Source: LMUY01 sp965199555
GTDB lineage: Bacteria; Pseudomonadota; Alphaproteobacteria; Acetobacterales; Acetobacteraceae
Assembly (NCBI GenBank): GCA_965199555.1
Contig: CBDASJ010000001.1
Span: forward strand, 44,603-108,602
Length of the DNA: 64,000 nt
Direction: 5' to 3'
The position numbers were made by a program, and so were the translations under genes. The notes beneath the pieces were generated by a model. That model did not search any database. It had not been told where the DNA came from and was given only the letters and a program-made list of their open reading frames with translations. This document shows, one piece after another, positions 27,052-35,749 of the stretch (the first letter of the stretch is position 1; each line of letters starts with the position of its first letter).

Positions 27052-28146
27052 GTGAGCGGCACCGTCAAGCAGCCGCGATTGCGCTTGCTGGTGAACGGCA
27101 CGGCGTTTCCGGTGATCGATGCCGAGCTGACGCAGACCGGGTATTACGGGGCGAGCCGGTTCAGCGCCACGCTGGCGGCGTTCGGCGATGCGGCGCATGG
27201 GCCGGCGTTCTGGACCGGGTCCGACACGTATGACGTGGAGTTGCAAGGCGGCTTCCTGCCGGGCGGCGCGGCCGAGGGCGCGGTGCCCTGGCAATCCGTG
27301 TTCATGGGACAGGCCGACGAGGAACTTGAGGTGGTGCTGGACCGCGGCACCGTGCACCTGCAAGGCCGCGACTATTCCGGCAAGCTGATCGACGCCAAGA
27401 CGGCCGAGACGTTCAGCAATCAGACGCTGGCGCAGATCGCGACGACGCTGGCCGGGCGCGTCGGGTTGCAGGCCAACGCCGCCAGCACGTCGCAACTGGC
27501 CGGGCAGTTCTACGAAATCGATCACGCCCGCACGAGCCACGATACGTTCAGCCGATCCTCCTCCTATTGGGAATTGATCACCTACCTGGCGCAGCAGCAG
27601 GGCTACGACGTGTGGGTCGACGGCAAGACGCTGAACGTCCAGCCGAAGGACACGGGCACGGGCCAGCCGGTGCTGACGGTGCAGGGCGGGCAGCCTGGCC
27701 TGTCCGCGGGCGCGGCGTTCGGCCGCGTGTCAACCGTGCAGAACCTGACGCTGCTGCGGCGGCCGGCCTTGGCGAAGGATGTGCAGGTGACGGTGAAATC
27801 ATGGGGCGGCAAGCGCAAGGCTGCGGTGTCGGCAAAGGACGGCCCTTCGAGCGCCACGCAAACCGTGGTGCGGACCTTTCCGAACCTGACGCAGGCGCAA
27901 TGCGCCGCCATGGCCCGCGCCATCCGCGCGGAACTCGGCCGGCACGAGCGCACCGTGTCGTTCGGCATGCCGGGGGAGTTCGCCCTGCGCCCGAGGATGG
28001 CCGTCGCGGTGCAGGGCACGGGGACGAGTTTCGATACGACCTTCTTTGTTTCCGAGGTTGAACGGCAATTCAGCCTCGGCCACGGGCTGTGGCAAACGGT
28101 GCGCGCCCGCAACCTGCCGCCGGAAGCAGACCGGGGAACACCATGA
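27052..28146 (+). CDS. Baseplate hub protein (gpD-like)
   Basis: 364 aa, GTG start. Matches the late-control gpD / gp27-like hub that forms the central trimer holding the spike: LLVNGTAFPVIDAELTQTGYYGASRFSATL, VHLQGRDYSGKLIDAKT, SSSYWELITYLAQQQGYDVWVDGKTL in short stretches. It directly precedes the spike gene with a 4-bp overlap. Confidence 0.82.
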   Translation: MSGTVKQPRLRLLVNGTAFPVIDAELTQTGYYGASRFSATLAAFGDAAHGPAFWTGSDTYDVELQGGFLPGGAAEGAVPWQSVFMGQADEELEVVLDRGTVHLQGRDYSGKLIDAKTAETFSNQTLAQIATTLAGRVGLQANAASTSQLAGQFYEIDHARTSHDTFSRSSSYWELITYLAQQQGYDVWVDGKTLNVQPKDTGTGQPVLTVQGGQPGLSAGAAFGRVSTVQNLTLLRRPALAKDVQVTVKSWGGKRKAAVSAKDGPSSATQTVVRTFPNLTQAQCAAMARAIRAELGRHERTVSFGMPGEFALRPRMAVAVQGTGTSFDTTFFVSEVERQFSLGHGLWQTVRARNLPPEADRGTP

Positions 28147-28676
28147 TCGAGCGGTGGCGCGAAGCGCAGCGGCTGCATGCCGCCAGCATGGACGGGCAGC
28201 GCGGGGAGCCGCGCTATGGCATCGTCACCAGCGCGGATTTGGTGCGGTGGACCATCCGCGTCGCGTTCCAGCCCGGTGGCGCCTTGTCCGGGTGGTTGCA
28301 GGTGGTTGCGCCGTGGTGCGGCAATGGCTGGGGCATGCTGGCCATGCCGCCGGTGGGGGCGCAGGTGGCGCTGCTGCCGCTGGAGGGCGATGCGGAGCAG
28401 TGCATCGTGCTGGGCGCCACGTTCAACGACCAGGACGTGCCGCCTTCCGGCTATCCATCCGGGGAGTTCTGGCTGGTGCATCAATCCGGCAGCTTCCTGA
28501 AATTGCAGAATGACGGGACGGTGCAGGTGAAGGGCGACTTGCACGTGGATGGCGACATCTTCGACCGGCACGGCTCGCTGGACCGTTTGCGCGGCCACTA
28601 CAACAGCCACGTGCACCGGTTCGTGCAGCCGGGCAGCGGGACCACGCCGGTCACGACGCAGCAAGACCCGGAGTAG
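28143..28676 (+). CDS. Baseplate spike protein (gpV-like)
   Basis: 177 aa. OB-fold N-terminal part (RYGIVTSADLVRWTIRVAF, WLQVVAPWCGNGWGMLAMPPVGAQV), then a short beta-helix (LKLQNDGTVQVKGDLHVDGDI). The C-terminus has the His-rich HYNSHVHRFVQPG motif, which binds the apical iron in P2/Mu-type spikes. This tip pierces the outer membrane. Confidence 0.88.
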   Translation: MIERWREAQRLHAASMDGQRGEPRYGIVTSADLVRWTIRVAFQPGGALSGWLQVVAPWCGNGWGMLAMPPVGAQVALLPLEGDAEQCIVLGATFNDQDVPPSGYPSGEFWLVHQSGSFLKLQNDGTVQVKGDLHVDGDIFDRHGSLDRLRGHYNSHVHRFVQPGSGTTPVTTQQDPE

Positions 28677-28679
28677 GCC

Positions 28680-29063
28680 ATGGCGGACATCTCGCATATT
28701 TGGGGCAGCGACGTGACGCTGGGCCCTTCGGGCGACCTCGCCCTGGCGACCGGGCTGGAGGAAGGGCGGCAGCGCGTGTTGCGGCGGCTGTTGACGACGC
28801 TGCGCAACTACATCTGGCACCTCGATTACGGCGGCAGCCTGCCGTCGACCGTCGGCCAGCCGGCGGACGCGTACGCGATCGAGGGCGTGGTGCGGCTGCA
28901 GATGTCGCTGGAGGCCTGCGTGGCCGCGACGCCGGAGCCCGGCGTGTCCGTGTCCACCGACGGCCGAGGCGGCACGGTCCTGCAGATCACCTACACCGAT
29001 GCCGGAACCGGGCAGCAGGTTTCGCTCGGACCCAGCAATGGGTTGAACTTCGGGGTACCCTAA
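28680..29063 (+). CDS. Baseplate wedge protein (gp25/gpW-like)
   Basis: 127 aa. Typical gp25-fold order: SGDLALATGLEEGRQRVLRRL, TTLRNYIWHLDYGGSLP. In contractile systems this protein starts sheath assembly on the baseplate. Stop overlaps the next ATG. Confidence 0.82.
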   Translation: MADISHIWGSDVTLGPSGDLALATGLEEGRQRVLRRLLTTLRNYIWHLDYGGSLPSTVGQPADAYAIEGVVRLQMSLEACVAATPEPGVSVSTDGRGGTVLQITYTDAGTGQQVSLGPSNGLNFGVP

Positions 29064-30217
29064 TGCTGTTGACATTGCAGAACATGGCGACGCTGCTGTC
29101 CAACATGGCGGCGGCGGCGCAGGGGGCTGTGCCCGGCGCGATCCTCAGTTTCACAACCGGAAGCGTGCTCACGGCGATCAACGAGGCCGTCGCGTCCGTC
29201 ATGCTGTGGCTGCAATGGCAATTGGTGCTGTTGTGGCTGAAGATCCGCGCGGCGACGGCGAGCGGGAGCGACCTGGACAGTTGGATGGCGGATTTCGGCG
29301 TCGCGCGCGAACAGGCCGTGGCCGCCACCGGCGACGTGTTGTTCAGCCGCTTCACCTTTTCGTCGTCGGCCGCCGTGCCGGTGGGGGCGACGGTGCTGAC
29401 GGGCGACCTGTCGCAAAGCTTTGTCGTGGTGGCCGATCCAAGCAACCCGTTCTGGGTGGCAGCCAGCAACGGCTACCTGATCCCCGCGGGCATGCAAAGC
29501 GCCACGATCCCAGTGCAGGCGGCGGTGGCCGGCACGGGGGGCAACGTGTCGGCCGGGGCGATCTCCCTGGCGGGGACCGCGCTGTCGGGCGTGGACACGG
29601 TCTTGAATGCGGCGGCGTTCACGGACGGTGCCGCGGCGGAAACCGATGCGGCGTTGCGGGCGCGCTTCGTCATCTTCGTGAACACGCGGGCGCTGGCGAC
29701 GGGTGCCGCCATCATCTCCGCCGTGATCGGCGTGCAATCCAACCTGATCTACGCGCTGTTCGAGAACGTCAGCAGCGCGGGCGCTTTCCAGCCCGGCAAC
29801 TTCATCGTCGTGCTGGACGATGGCAGCGGCACGCCGTCCGCCACGCTGCTGGACACGGTGTCGGCGGCCGTTGCCGGCGTGCGCCCGGTCGGCTCGACCT
29901 GGGCGGTCACCGGGCCGGTGGTGACGGCGGCCGACATCGCGGTGACGGTGACGCCGCCGGCGGGAACAACCACGGCGGCCATGGCCGCGGCGATCGAAAG
30001 CGCGGTCGCGGCCTATGTCGACGGGCTGCCGATCAACAACCCGGCTACCGCGACGACCACGGCGGCGACGCTGTTCCCGGCGCAGATCTCGGCGGTGGTC
30101 GCGGCGGCGAGCCCGGCCGGCACGACCGTGACCGGGGTGACGGTGAATGGCGGCACGGCGAACGTGGTGCCGCCGGGCATGGGTGTCGTGCGCTGCGCCG
30201 GAGTGTCGGTGGCATGA
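29063..30217 (+). CDS. Baseplate J-like protein
   Basis: 384 aa wedge protein of the gpJ family. The N-terminus includes GSVLTAINEAVASVMLWLQW and DLDSWMADFGVARE. The middle has the beta-strand signature AGTGGNVSAGAISLAGTALSG and DAALRARFVIFVNTRALAT, and the C-terminus VVTAADIAVTVTPPAG. Overlaps the gene on each side by 3-4 bp. Confidence 0.88.
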   Translation: MLLTLQNMATLLSNMAAAAQGAVPGAILSFTTGSVLTAINEAVASVMLWLQWQLVLLWLKIRAATASGSDLDSWMADFGVAREQAVAATGDVLFSRFTFSSSAAVPVGATVLTGDLSQSFVVVADPSNPFWVAASNGYLIPAGMQSATIPVQAAVAGTGGNVSAGAISLAGTALSGVDTVLNAAAFTDGAAAETDAALRARFVIFVNTRALATGAAIISAVIGVQSNLIYALFENVSSAGAFQPGNFIVVLDDGSGTPSATLLDTVSAAVAGVRPVGSTWAVTGPVVTAADIAVTVTPPAGTTTAAMAAAIESAVAAYVDGLPINNPATATTTAATLFPAQISAVVAAASPAGTTVTGVTVNGGTANVVPPGMGVVRCAGVSVA

Positions 30218-30795
30218 GCACGGGCAGCCTTGCGGACATGCTGTCACGGGTGAAATCCGTTCTGCCGGGCGGTTGGTTTCCCGCGACGGGACAAGGCAGC
30301 GCCACCACCGCCACGCCGGTGCTGGATGCGGCGTTGACCGGGCCGGCCTGGGGCTTGGCGTGGTTCTGGCGGTTTCTCCGCTACGTGGCGCTGCAAACCC
30401 GGATTGCGACGGCGACGGGGATCAACCTGGACATGGTCGCGGCCGACTTCTTCGGCGCCGGCCTCACCCGCCATGCCGCGGAAGCGGACGATCCGTTGCG
30501 GGCGCGCATCCTGGCATCACTGTTCCCGAAGCGCAGCACGCGCCAGGCGGTGACCGATGCGGCAAGCGCCGCGGCCGGCGGGCCGGTGACGGTCTTCGAA
30601 CCGGGCTACGCGCTGGATGCGGGCGGCTGGGGTATTGGCACGTCCGGTTTCGACGCCGCCAGTTCGGCGGGGTGGGGAACGCGGACCATGCCGTTCCAGG
30701 CCTTCCTGACCGCACCGCCGGGCAATCGGCTGGCGGTCTTTGCCGCGGTGGAACAGGCGCGGCCGGTGGCAACAATCATCTGGACGGAGGCGTGA
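30214..30795 (+). CDS. Tail protein I-like
   Basis: 193 aa, follows J as in P2- and Mu-like tails, where the I protein links wedge and fibre. Features are WFWRFLRYVALQTRIATATG and DPLRARILASLFPKRSTRQAV. The last third has Gly/aromatic repeats typical of fibre-attachment ends. Confidence 0.7.
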   Translation: MSTGSLADMLSRVKSVLPGGWFPATGQGSATTATPVLDAALTGPAWGLAWFWRFLRYVALQTRIATATGINLDMVAADFFGAGLTRHAAEADDPLRARILASLFPKRSTRQAVTDAASAAAGGPVTVFEPGYALDAGGWGIGTSGFDAASSAGWGTRTMPFQAFLTAPPGNRLAVFAAVEQARPVATIIWTEA

Positions 30796-30796
30796 G

Positions 30797-32059
30797 ATGG
30801 ATCGCGTGATCGCGTATCCGGGCCAGGTGCCCGCGGTCGAGGACTTCCTGCAAGCGCAGAAGAACGGGGTGGTCGGCCTCGGGCGGCTGATCGATGCGGT
30901 GATGGGCCCTTCGGCCGTGGTGGTGGCGGGGTTCGCCGCTGCCATCGACGGGTCGGCGAATCTTTCGATCGGGCCGGGGTCGCTGACGGCCTCGCAAGTG
31001 CTCGACGCCGGGGCATTCGGGGTGCTCGGCACCGACGGCACCGTGCTGTCCAAGCAGGGGATCATCAACACGACGACGGTGCTGCCGCTTGGCGGTTATG
31101 GGCCAGGGGCGGCTGGCCAGGCGGTGAACGTGCTGATCCAGGCGAGCCTTGGCGACAGCGACGCGGGCTCGGTCGTGCTGGCGTACTACAACACCAACGC
31201 ACCTGCCACGCCCTTTAACGGGCCTTCCGGCGGCGGCGCGGCGCAACCCATCCGGCGGCTGACCGTGCCGAGCTTCACGGCGATGGCTGGGGGCGTGGCG
31301 GCGACCGGGACGCAGGCCACGCCCGCCGCGGCGCCGGGCGCGGTGCCGCTGTACGTCGTGACGATCGCTTACGGCGCGGCGCCTCTGGTTGCTCTGCACC
31401 CGCTGGCGCCGTTCCTGCCGTTCACCCTGCCCCAGCTTACGCCAGGCTTTTCCCGGCGGCGATATTTCGCGTCTTCCACCGTTTGGACGATCCCGTGGGG
31501 CGTGCAGTTGCTCAGCGTGCGCGGGCTGTGGGCCGGCGGTGGCGGGGGCGGTGGGGCCAGCGGCGCCAGCTCAGTCGGGTCGGGCGGCGGCGGGGGCGGC
31601 TTTGCGGAGGGGGTGTTCGCCGTGACGCCCGGCTCGCAGGTCACCTTGACGGTGGGGGCGGCCGGCACCGGCGGCACGCCCGGCAGCGACGGCGCCGCGG
31701 GGGGCACCAGCAGCTTTGGCGCCTTGTTGACGGCGGCCGGTGGCAGCGCCGGGCGCGCCGGGATCAACGGCATCGCCACTGCGGCCGGGGTGGGCGGCGG
31801 CGCCTCCATCGCCGGCGGGGTCACGGGCCGCACCCGCGGCGGCGGTTCAGGCGCCACCGGCTTCCAGGGCGGCAACAGCTTTGTCGCAGGCGTGGGGGGC
31901 GATGCGCATCAGTCCGGAACGTCCGGTCCCATCACCTCCAACAGCACGACGCCGCAGACCGGTGCGACCGGGACCGGCAACGGTCAGGGCGGCGGCGGCG
32001 GCGTGGCGGGCGGCAATGGCGGCAATGGCGGGGCCGGCCTCATCATCGTGGAGTTCTGA
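30797..32059 (+). CDS. Tail fibre with C-terminal glycine-rich receptor-binding domain
   Basis: 420 aa. The N-terminal ~235 residues are the baseplate-proximal part. From about residue 250 the chain is dominated by Gly runs (WAGGGGGGGASGA, GSGGGGGGFAEG, GVGGGASIAGG) and ends GAGLIIVEF. This is the composition of polyglycine-II sandwich adhesins that decide host range in some myoviruses. Its last ~80 residues recur at 53,100-53,350 in the second prophage region. Confidence 0.78.
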   Translation: MDRVIAYPGQVPAVEDFLQAQKNGVVGLGRLIDAVMGPSAVVVAGFAAAIDGSANLSIGPGSLTASQVLDAGAFGVLGTDGTVLSKQGIINTTTVLPLGGYGPGAAGQAVNVLIQASLGDSDAGSVVLAYYNTNAPATPFNGPSGGGAAQPIRRLTVPSFTAMAGGVAATGTQATPAAAPGAVPLYVVTIAYGAAPLVALHPLAPFLPFTLPQLTPGFSRRRYFASSTVWTIPWGVQLLSVRGLWAGGGGGGGASGASSVGSGGGGGGFAEGVFAVTPGSQVTLTVGAAGTGGTPGSDGAAGGTSSFGALLTAAGGSAGRAGINGIATAAGVGGGASIAGGVTGRTRGGGSGATGFQGGNSFVAGVGGDAHQSGTSGPITSNSTTPQTGATGTGNGQGGGGGVAGGNGGNGGAGLIIVEF

Positions 32060-32061
32060 GC

Positions 32062-32613
32062 ATGCCGGTCAACCCACCGCACCCCGGCGCCCTGGCGCTT
32101 GCCGAAGCGTCGATCGACAATGACGAAGGCTTCCCGACCGGCAGCGACGGCCTGGCCCATCCTTATTGGGATGCGGTCGGCAAGGTTTGGACGATCGGCA
32201 CTGGGCTGACCCGGCTGCATGGGCAGCCGGTGACGCAGCACACCGCCGCGATCAGCCGTGCAACGAACGACGGGGCGGTCGGCACAGAACTGGCGGCGAC
32301 GGCGACGCTGATCGCCGCCATCGTCACCTTGGCGCTGGCACCTTGCGAGTGGGCCGCGATCGCCAACTGGATGTTCAACGTGGGCGGCCATGCCGCTGCC
32401 GGCTCCACGCTGATCCGCAGGTTGAACGCCGGGAACCGGCCGGGCGCGTGCCAACAGTTCCCCGTGTGGGTTATGGCCGATGGCCGGGTGGTTCCCGGGC
32501 TGCGCAACCGGCGGCTGCGGACGGCCGCGCTGTTTTCCGGCCAGGCGGTGCCCGGCGTGACGGACCGGCCGGGCATGCCAAGCGCCGCCGAACGCCGGGC
32601 GGTGCCGGCCTGA
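32062..32613 (+). CDS. Phage lysozyme (GH24-like endolysin)
   Basis: 183 aa. NDEGFPTGSDGLAHPYWDAVGK with VWTIGTGLTRL fits the T4/P21-type lysozyme pattern. Glu22, Asp37 and Thr44 stand in the catalytic order, but with an insertion between Glu and Asp and GTGLT in place of the usual GYGH. A later WAAIANWMFNVGG segment matches the C-terminal lobe. No signal peptide is evident, so export would need a holin. Confidence 0.78.
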   Translation: MPVNPPHPGALALAEASIDNDEGFPTGSDGLAHPYWDAVGKVWTIGTGLTRLHGQPVTQHTAAISRATNDGAVGTELAATATLIAAIVTLALAPCEWAAIANWMFNVGGHAAAGSTLIRRLNAGNRPGACQQFPVWVMADGRVVPGLRNRRLRTAALFSGQAVPGVTDRPGMPSAAERRAVPA

Positions 32614-32637
32614 CAGCGATCAACAACAGGAGCAATC

Positions 32638-32952
32638 ATGGATTACCTGCAATTCGCGTCCGAGGCCCTGGTCAGCGGGGTCGGGCTTGCCGGGCTGGTG
32701 CTGTCCGCCTTTCACGTGAAGAACGCCAATGCCGTCGCCAGTGACGCGGTGGCCACGCTGAGCGATGCGGTGGCGGCGATGCACGGCAATGTGTCGGGCG
32801 TGCTGGCCAAGCTGCTGGCGGCGTCCCCCACGCTGATCGCCGATGGCGTGAGGTTGGCCGGGGATGCCGCGGCGCGCCCGGCGGGCGGCGAGGCCGCGAC
32901 CGCCCCGATGCGCGTGGTCGCCGAAACCGTCACCGTCGCCACCAAGGCCTGA
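32638..32952 (+). CDS. Small membrane protein, possible holin
   Basis: 104 aa with one apolar N-terminal segment (LVSGVGLAGLVLSAFHV, about 11-27) and then a helical, Ala/Val-rich tail. AGGAG precedes the start. It follows the lysozyme gene and closes the cassette. A holin role is plausible from position only; a single TM with a long soluble tail is also compatible with another membrane function. Confidence 0.5.
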   Translation: MDYLQFASEALVSGVGLAGLVLSAFHVKNANAVASDAVATLSDAVAAMHGNVSGVLAKLLAASPTLIADGVRLAGDAAARPAGGEAATAPMRVVAETVTVATKA

Positions 32953-33042
32953 TCGGCCCGGCTGGCATGGCCGCCCTGCCCCGTTTGGGCGTATGAGGCA
33001 CGCCGAGCGCATCCAGCCTCCCCATGACGGTGGACCCCAGTA

Positions 33043-34503
33043 GTGACAGTCGACGTGCCAACGGAGGAGCCGCCGGACCCGCAGCGATGGGTGGCGCTGG
33101 TGGTGCTGCTCACCGGCGCCTTCCTGCCGGCGTTCGATTTCTTCGTGGTCAACGTCGCCTTGCCGGCCATCCACACCGAACTGGGCGCCGGGCCGGCCGA
33201 TCTGCAATTGGTGGTTGCCGGCTATGGCGTCGCGTTCGCCATCCTGCTGGTGACGGGCGGCCGCCTCGGCGACCTGTTTGGCCGCAAGCGGATGTTCGTC
33301 GGCGGGATGGCGGGGTTTACCGTCGCCTCGGCGCTGTGCGGCGTGGCGACCAGCCCCGGGATGCTGATCGCCGCCCGGCTGCTGCAAGGGCTGACGGCCG
33401 CGGTCATGAACCCGCAGGTGCTGGCGATGATCCGCGTCACCTTTCCGCCCGGGGAGCGGGCGCGAGCGGTGGGCTACTTCTCGACCACACTGGGGCTGGC
33501 CGCCATCCTGGCGCAGTTGATCGGGGGCATGCTGATCCAGGCCGACATCGCCGGGCTCGGCTGGCGGCCGATCTTCCTGGTGAACGTTCCCGTGGGCGCG
33601 GTGGCGCTGGTGTTCGCGCGCCGCACCTTGCGGGAGTCGCGGGCGGCGGGGCGGCCCACGCTGGATATCGGCGGCATGCTGCTGGTGACGCTGAGTCTGG
33701 TGCTGCTGGTCTACCCGCTGGTCGAGGGGCGCGACCTCGGCTGGCCCTGGTGGAGCCTGGCCCTGCTGTTCGCCGCCGTGCCGGCCGCCGTCGCCTTCGT
33801 CATCTATGAATGGCTGTTGCAGAGCCGTGGCCGCGCCCCGCTGGTCAGCCTGCGGTTGTTCCGCGACCTGGGGTTCTCGCTGGGGCTGATCATGGTCGGC
33901 ACCTTCTTCGCCGGGCTCGCGGCGTTCTTCATGGGGCTGACGATCTGCCTGCAGCAGGGCTTCGGCTACAGCCCGCTGGGCACCGGGCTGGTGTTCGTGG
34001 CGTTCGGCATCGGTTTCGCCGGTGCGTCGTTGTGCTCGTCCCGGGTGGCGCGGCGGCTTGGGCCACGCACCATCAGCCTCGGCACGTCGATGCAGGCGAC
34101 CTGCCTGCTGGCGATCGTGGCGATGGCTTGGTCGGCGCACGGGGCCCAGATGAGTTTCGTCCTGCTGTGGCCCGTGCTGGTGCTGTACGGGGCGGGCCAG
34201 GGATTTGCCTTGCCGACGCTGATCAACGCGGTCGTGGGTAGCAGCCGGATCCCGCCGCAGGAGGCGGGCGCCGCGTCCGGCGTGTTCAGCATGGTACAAC
34301 AGGTGAGCTTTGCGCTGGGCATCGCCCTGGTGATGGGGTTGTTCTTCAGCATTCTCGGCACGGGCACGGGCGTGCTGGACTACCAGCGCGCGCTGGCCGC
34401 AGCGTTGGGCTGCAATGCCGGGTTGATGTTGGTTACCTGCGGCCTGGCCTTCCTGCTGCCACGACGGGCGCCGACGGCGGGGGTCGCGGTCGTCCTCGAG
34501 TAG
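33043..34503 (+). CDS. MFS drug-efflux type transporter, DHA2 family (14 TM)
   Basis: 486 aa inner-membrane proton antiporter of the EmrB/QacA type. Motif A appears as GRLGDLFGRKRMF, and the D1 motif of DHA transporters near FDFFVVNVALPAI. About 14 apolar segments can be counted. GTG start. No regulator or membrane-fusion gene is adjacent, so substrate and regulation are unknown. It marks the return to host genes after the phage cassette. Confidence 0.9.
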   Translation: MTVDVPTEEPPDPQRWVALVVLLTGAFLPAFDFFVVNVALPAIHTELGAGPADLQLVVAGYGVAFAILLVTGGRLGDLFGRKRMFVGGMAGFTVASALCGVATSPGMLIAARLLQGLTAAVMNPQVLAMIRVTFPPGERARAVGYFSTTLGLAAILAQLIGGMLIQADIAGLGWRPIFLVNVPVGAVALVFARRTLRESRAAGRPTLDIGGMLLVTLSLVLLVYPLVEGRDLGWPWWSLALLFAAVPAAVAFVIYEWLLQSRGRAPLVSLRLFRDLGFSLGLIMVGTFFAGLAAFFMGLTICLQQGFGYSPLGTGLVFVAFGIGFAGASLCSSRVARRLGPRTISLGTSMQATCLLAIVAMAWSAHGAQMSFVLLWPVLVLYGAGQGFALPTLINAVVGSSRIPPQEAGAASGVFSMVQQVSFALGIALVMGLFFSILGTGTGVLDYQRALAAALGCNAGLMLVTCGLAFLLPRRAPTAGVAVVLE

Positions 34504-34612
34504 CCGGGCCACACTTGCACACCGGAATGTTACCAGGGCGATGTCACGGCTTTAACGGCGGGTGCGGGGGGGCTAAGGTGCGCCGCCCTAGCCAGGACCA
34601 TTGCCGCCGGCC

Positions 34613-35749
34613 ATGCCGCGTCCCGTTGTAACATGCTTGGATCGCTACGTTTTCCGCCAGCTGGCGACGGCGCTGGTCGCGGCCACCAGTGCGCTGGTGG
34701 CGCTGATCTGGCTGACGCAGTCGCTGCGATTCGTGGAACTGGTGGTGAATCGCGGGCTGTCGCTGTGGGTTTTCCTGCAGTTGACCGGGCTGCTGATCCC
34801 GAATTTCGTCGCGGTGATCCTGCCGATCACAACCTTCGTGGTGGTGCTGTTCGTTTACGGGCGGTTGGCCGGGGACCGGGAACTCACCGTCATGCGCGCA
34901 GCCGGGATGTCGCCGCTGTCGCTGTCCCGCCCGGCCCTGGGCTTGACGTTGATCGCGGTGCTCACCTGCTTTGCGCTGAACCTGGTCGTCGTGCCGCGCA
35001 GCTACGCCGCGTTCCGCGAGTACCAGTTCGAAATCCGCAACCGCATCGCCGCCTTCCTGCTGCAGGAAGGGGTGTTCACGCCGGTGTCCGAGGACATGAC
35101 GGTATATGTGCGGTCCCGCGACGTGGACGGCACGCTGCGCGGCATCCTGGTGGAGGATGCACGGCAGAAGAATAGCCGGGCCACCATCCTGGCGGAGCGC
35201 GGCCGGCTGGTGGAAGGGCCGAACGGGCCGGCCGTGCTGCTGGAAAACGGCTCCCGCGAGGAGGTCGACAAGCAGACGGGTCGGCTCAACGTGCTGACGT
35301 TCCAGCAGAACTCCATCGACCTGACGCAAAACAGCAAGGGCGACGACGTGCGCTACCGCGACGTCAACGAGATGTCGATGACTGAATTGCTGCATCCGGA
35401 AACCAGCGCGCTGAATGCCCGCGATGCCGGCAAGTTCCTGGTGGAGGCCGCCCGGCGGCTGTCCGCGCCGCTGACCGCCGCGTCGTTCGCGATGGTGGCG
35501 TTGCTTTGCGTTCTGACGGGGACGTTCCGGCGGCATGGCAACGTGATGCGGCCGCTGACGGCGGTGCTGTCGGTGGTGGCGCTACTAGCCTTGCAGTTGG
35601 CGGTGGCGAACCTGGCGGCGCGGTCGGCGGCGTTGATGCCCCTGGTGTGGATCGTCGCCGCCGGACCGGGTCTGGTGTGCGCCTGGCTGCTGTACGGGCC
35701 GCAACTTGGCACGGTGGCAGCCGGGTTCAGGGCGGCGCGCGCGGGATGA
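34613..35749 (+). CDS. lptF: LPS export permease LptF
   Basis: 378 aa inner-membrane subunit of the LptB2FGC machine, which extracts lipopolysaccharide toward the outer membrane. N-terminal LDRYVFRQLATAL and TM segments at both ends flank the periplasmic jelly-roll domain (LQEGVFTPVSEDMTVYVRSRD, GRLNVLTFQQNSIDL). Typical family length. Stop overlaps the lptG ATG, and order lptF-lptG-lptD-surA is conserved in Alphaproteobacteria. Confidence 0.93.
   Translation: MPRPVVTCLDRYVFRQLATALVAATSALVALIWLTQSLRFVELVVNRGLSLWVFLQLTGLLIPNFVAVILPITTFVVVLFVYGRLAGDRELTVMRAAGMSPLSLSRPALGLTLIAVLTCFALNLVVVPRSYAAFREYQFEIRNRIAAFLLQEGVFTPVSEDMTVYVRSRDVDGTLRGILVEDARQKNSRATILAERGRLVEGPNGPAVLLENGSREEVDKQTGRLNVLTFQQNSIDLTQNSKGDDVRYRDVNEMSMTELLHPETSALNARDAGKFLVEAARRLSAPLTAASFAMVALLCVLTGTFRRHGNVMRPLTAVLSVVALLALQLAVANLAARSAALMPLVWIVAAGPGLVCAWLLYGPQLGTVAAGFRAARAG

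Larger units (their letters stand above)
11957..32952 (+). mobile_element. Contractile-tailed phage particle cassette (remnant or domesticated)
   Basis: All genes are on one strand with 4-bp overlaps or tiny gaps. The order is DNA packaging, head, connector, sheath, tube, chaperone, tape-measure candidate, hub, spike, baseplate, fibre, lysozyme, membrane protein. Integrase, transposase, repressor, excision and replication genes are absent, and no attachment-site repeat or tRNA borders it. The flanking genes (chemotaxis receptor; MFS pump) are intact. The head follows the SPP1/P22-like plan (portal, scaffold, coat, no protease); the tail is myovirus-like. Boundaries are set by gene content only. 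Confidence 0.8.

Noticed and set aside
29206..30795. 529-aa frame on the + strand over the J-like gene
   Set aside because: Only its last 193 residues (from ATG 30,214) are protein-like; the rest is a +1 shadow of the J gene.
31530..32050. Tandem GGC-rich repeats resembling a CRISPR or minisatellite
   Set aside because: They are codons of the glycine-rich fibre domain; no regular repeat-spacer spacing.
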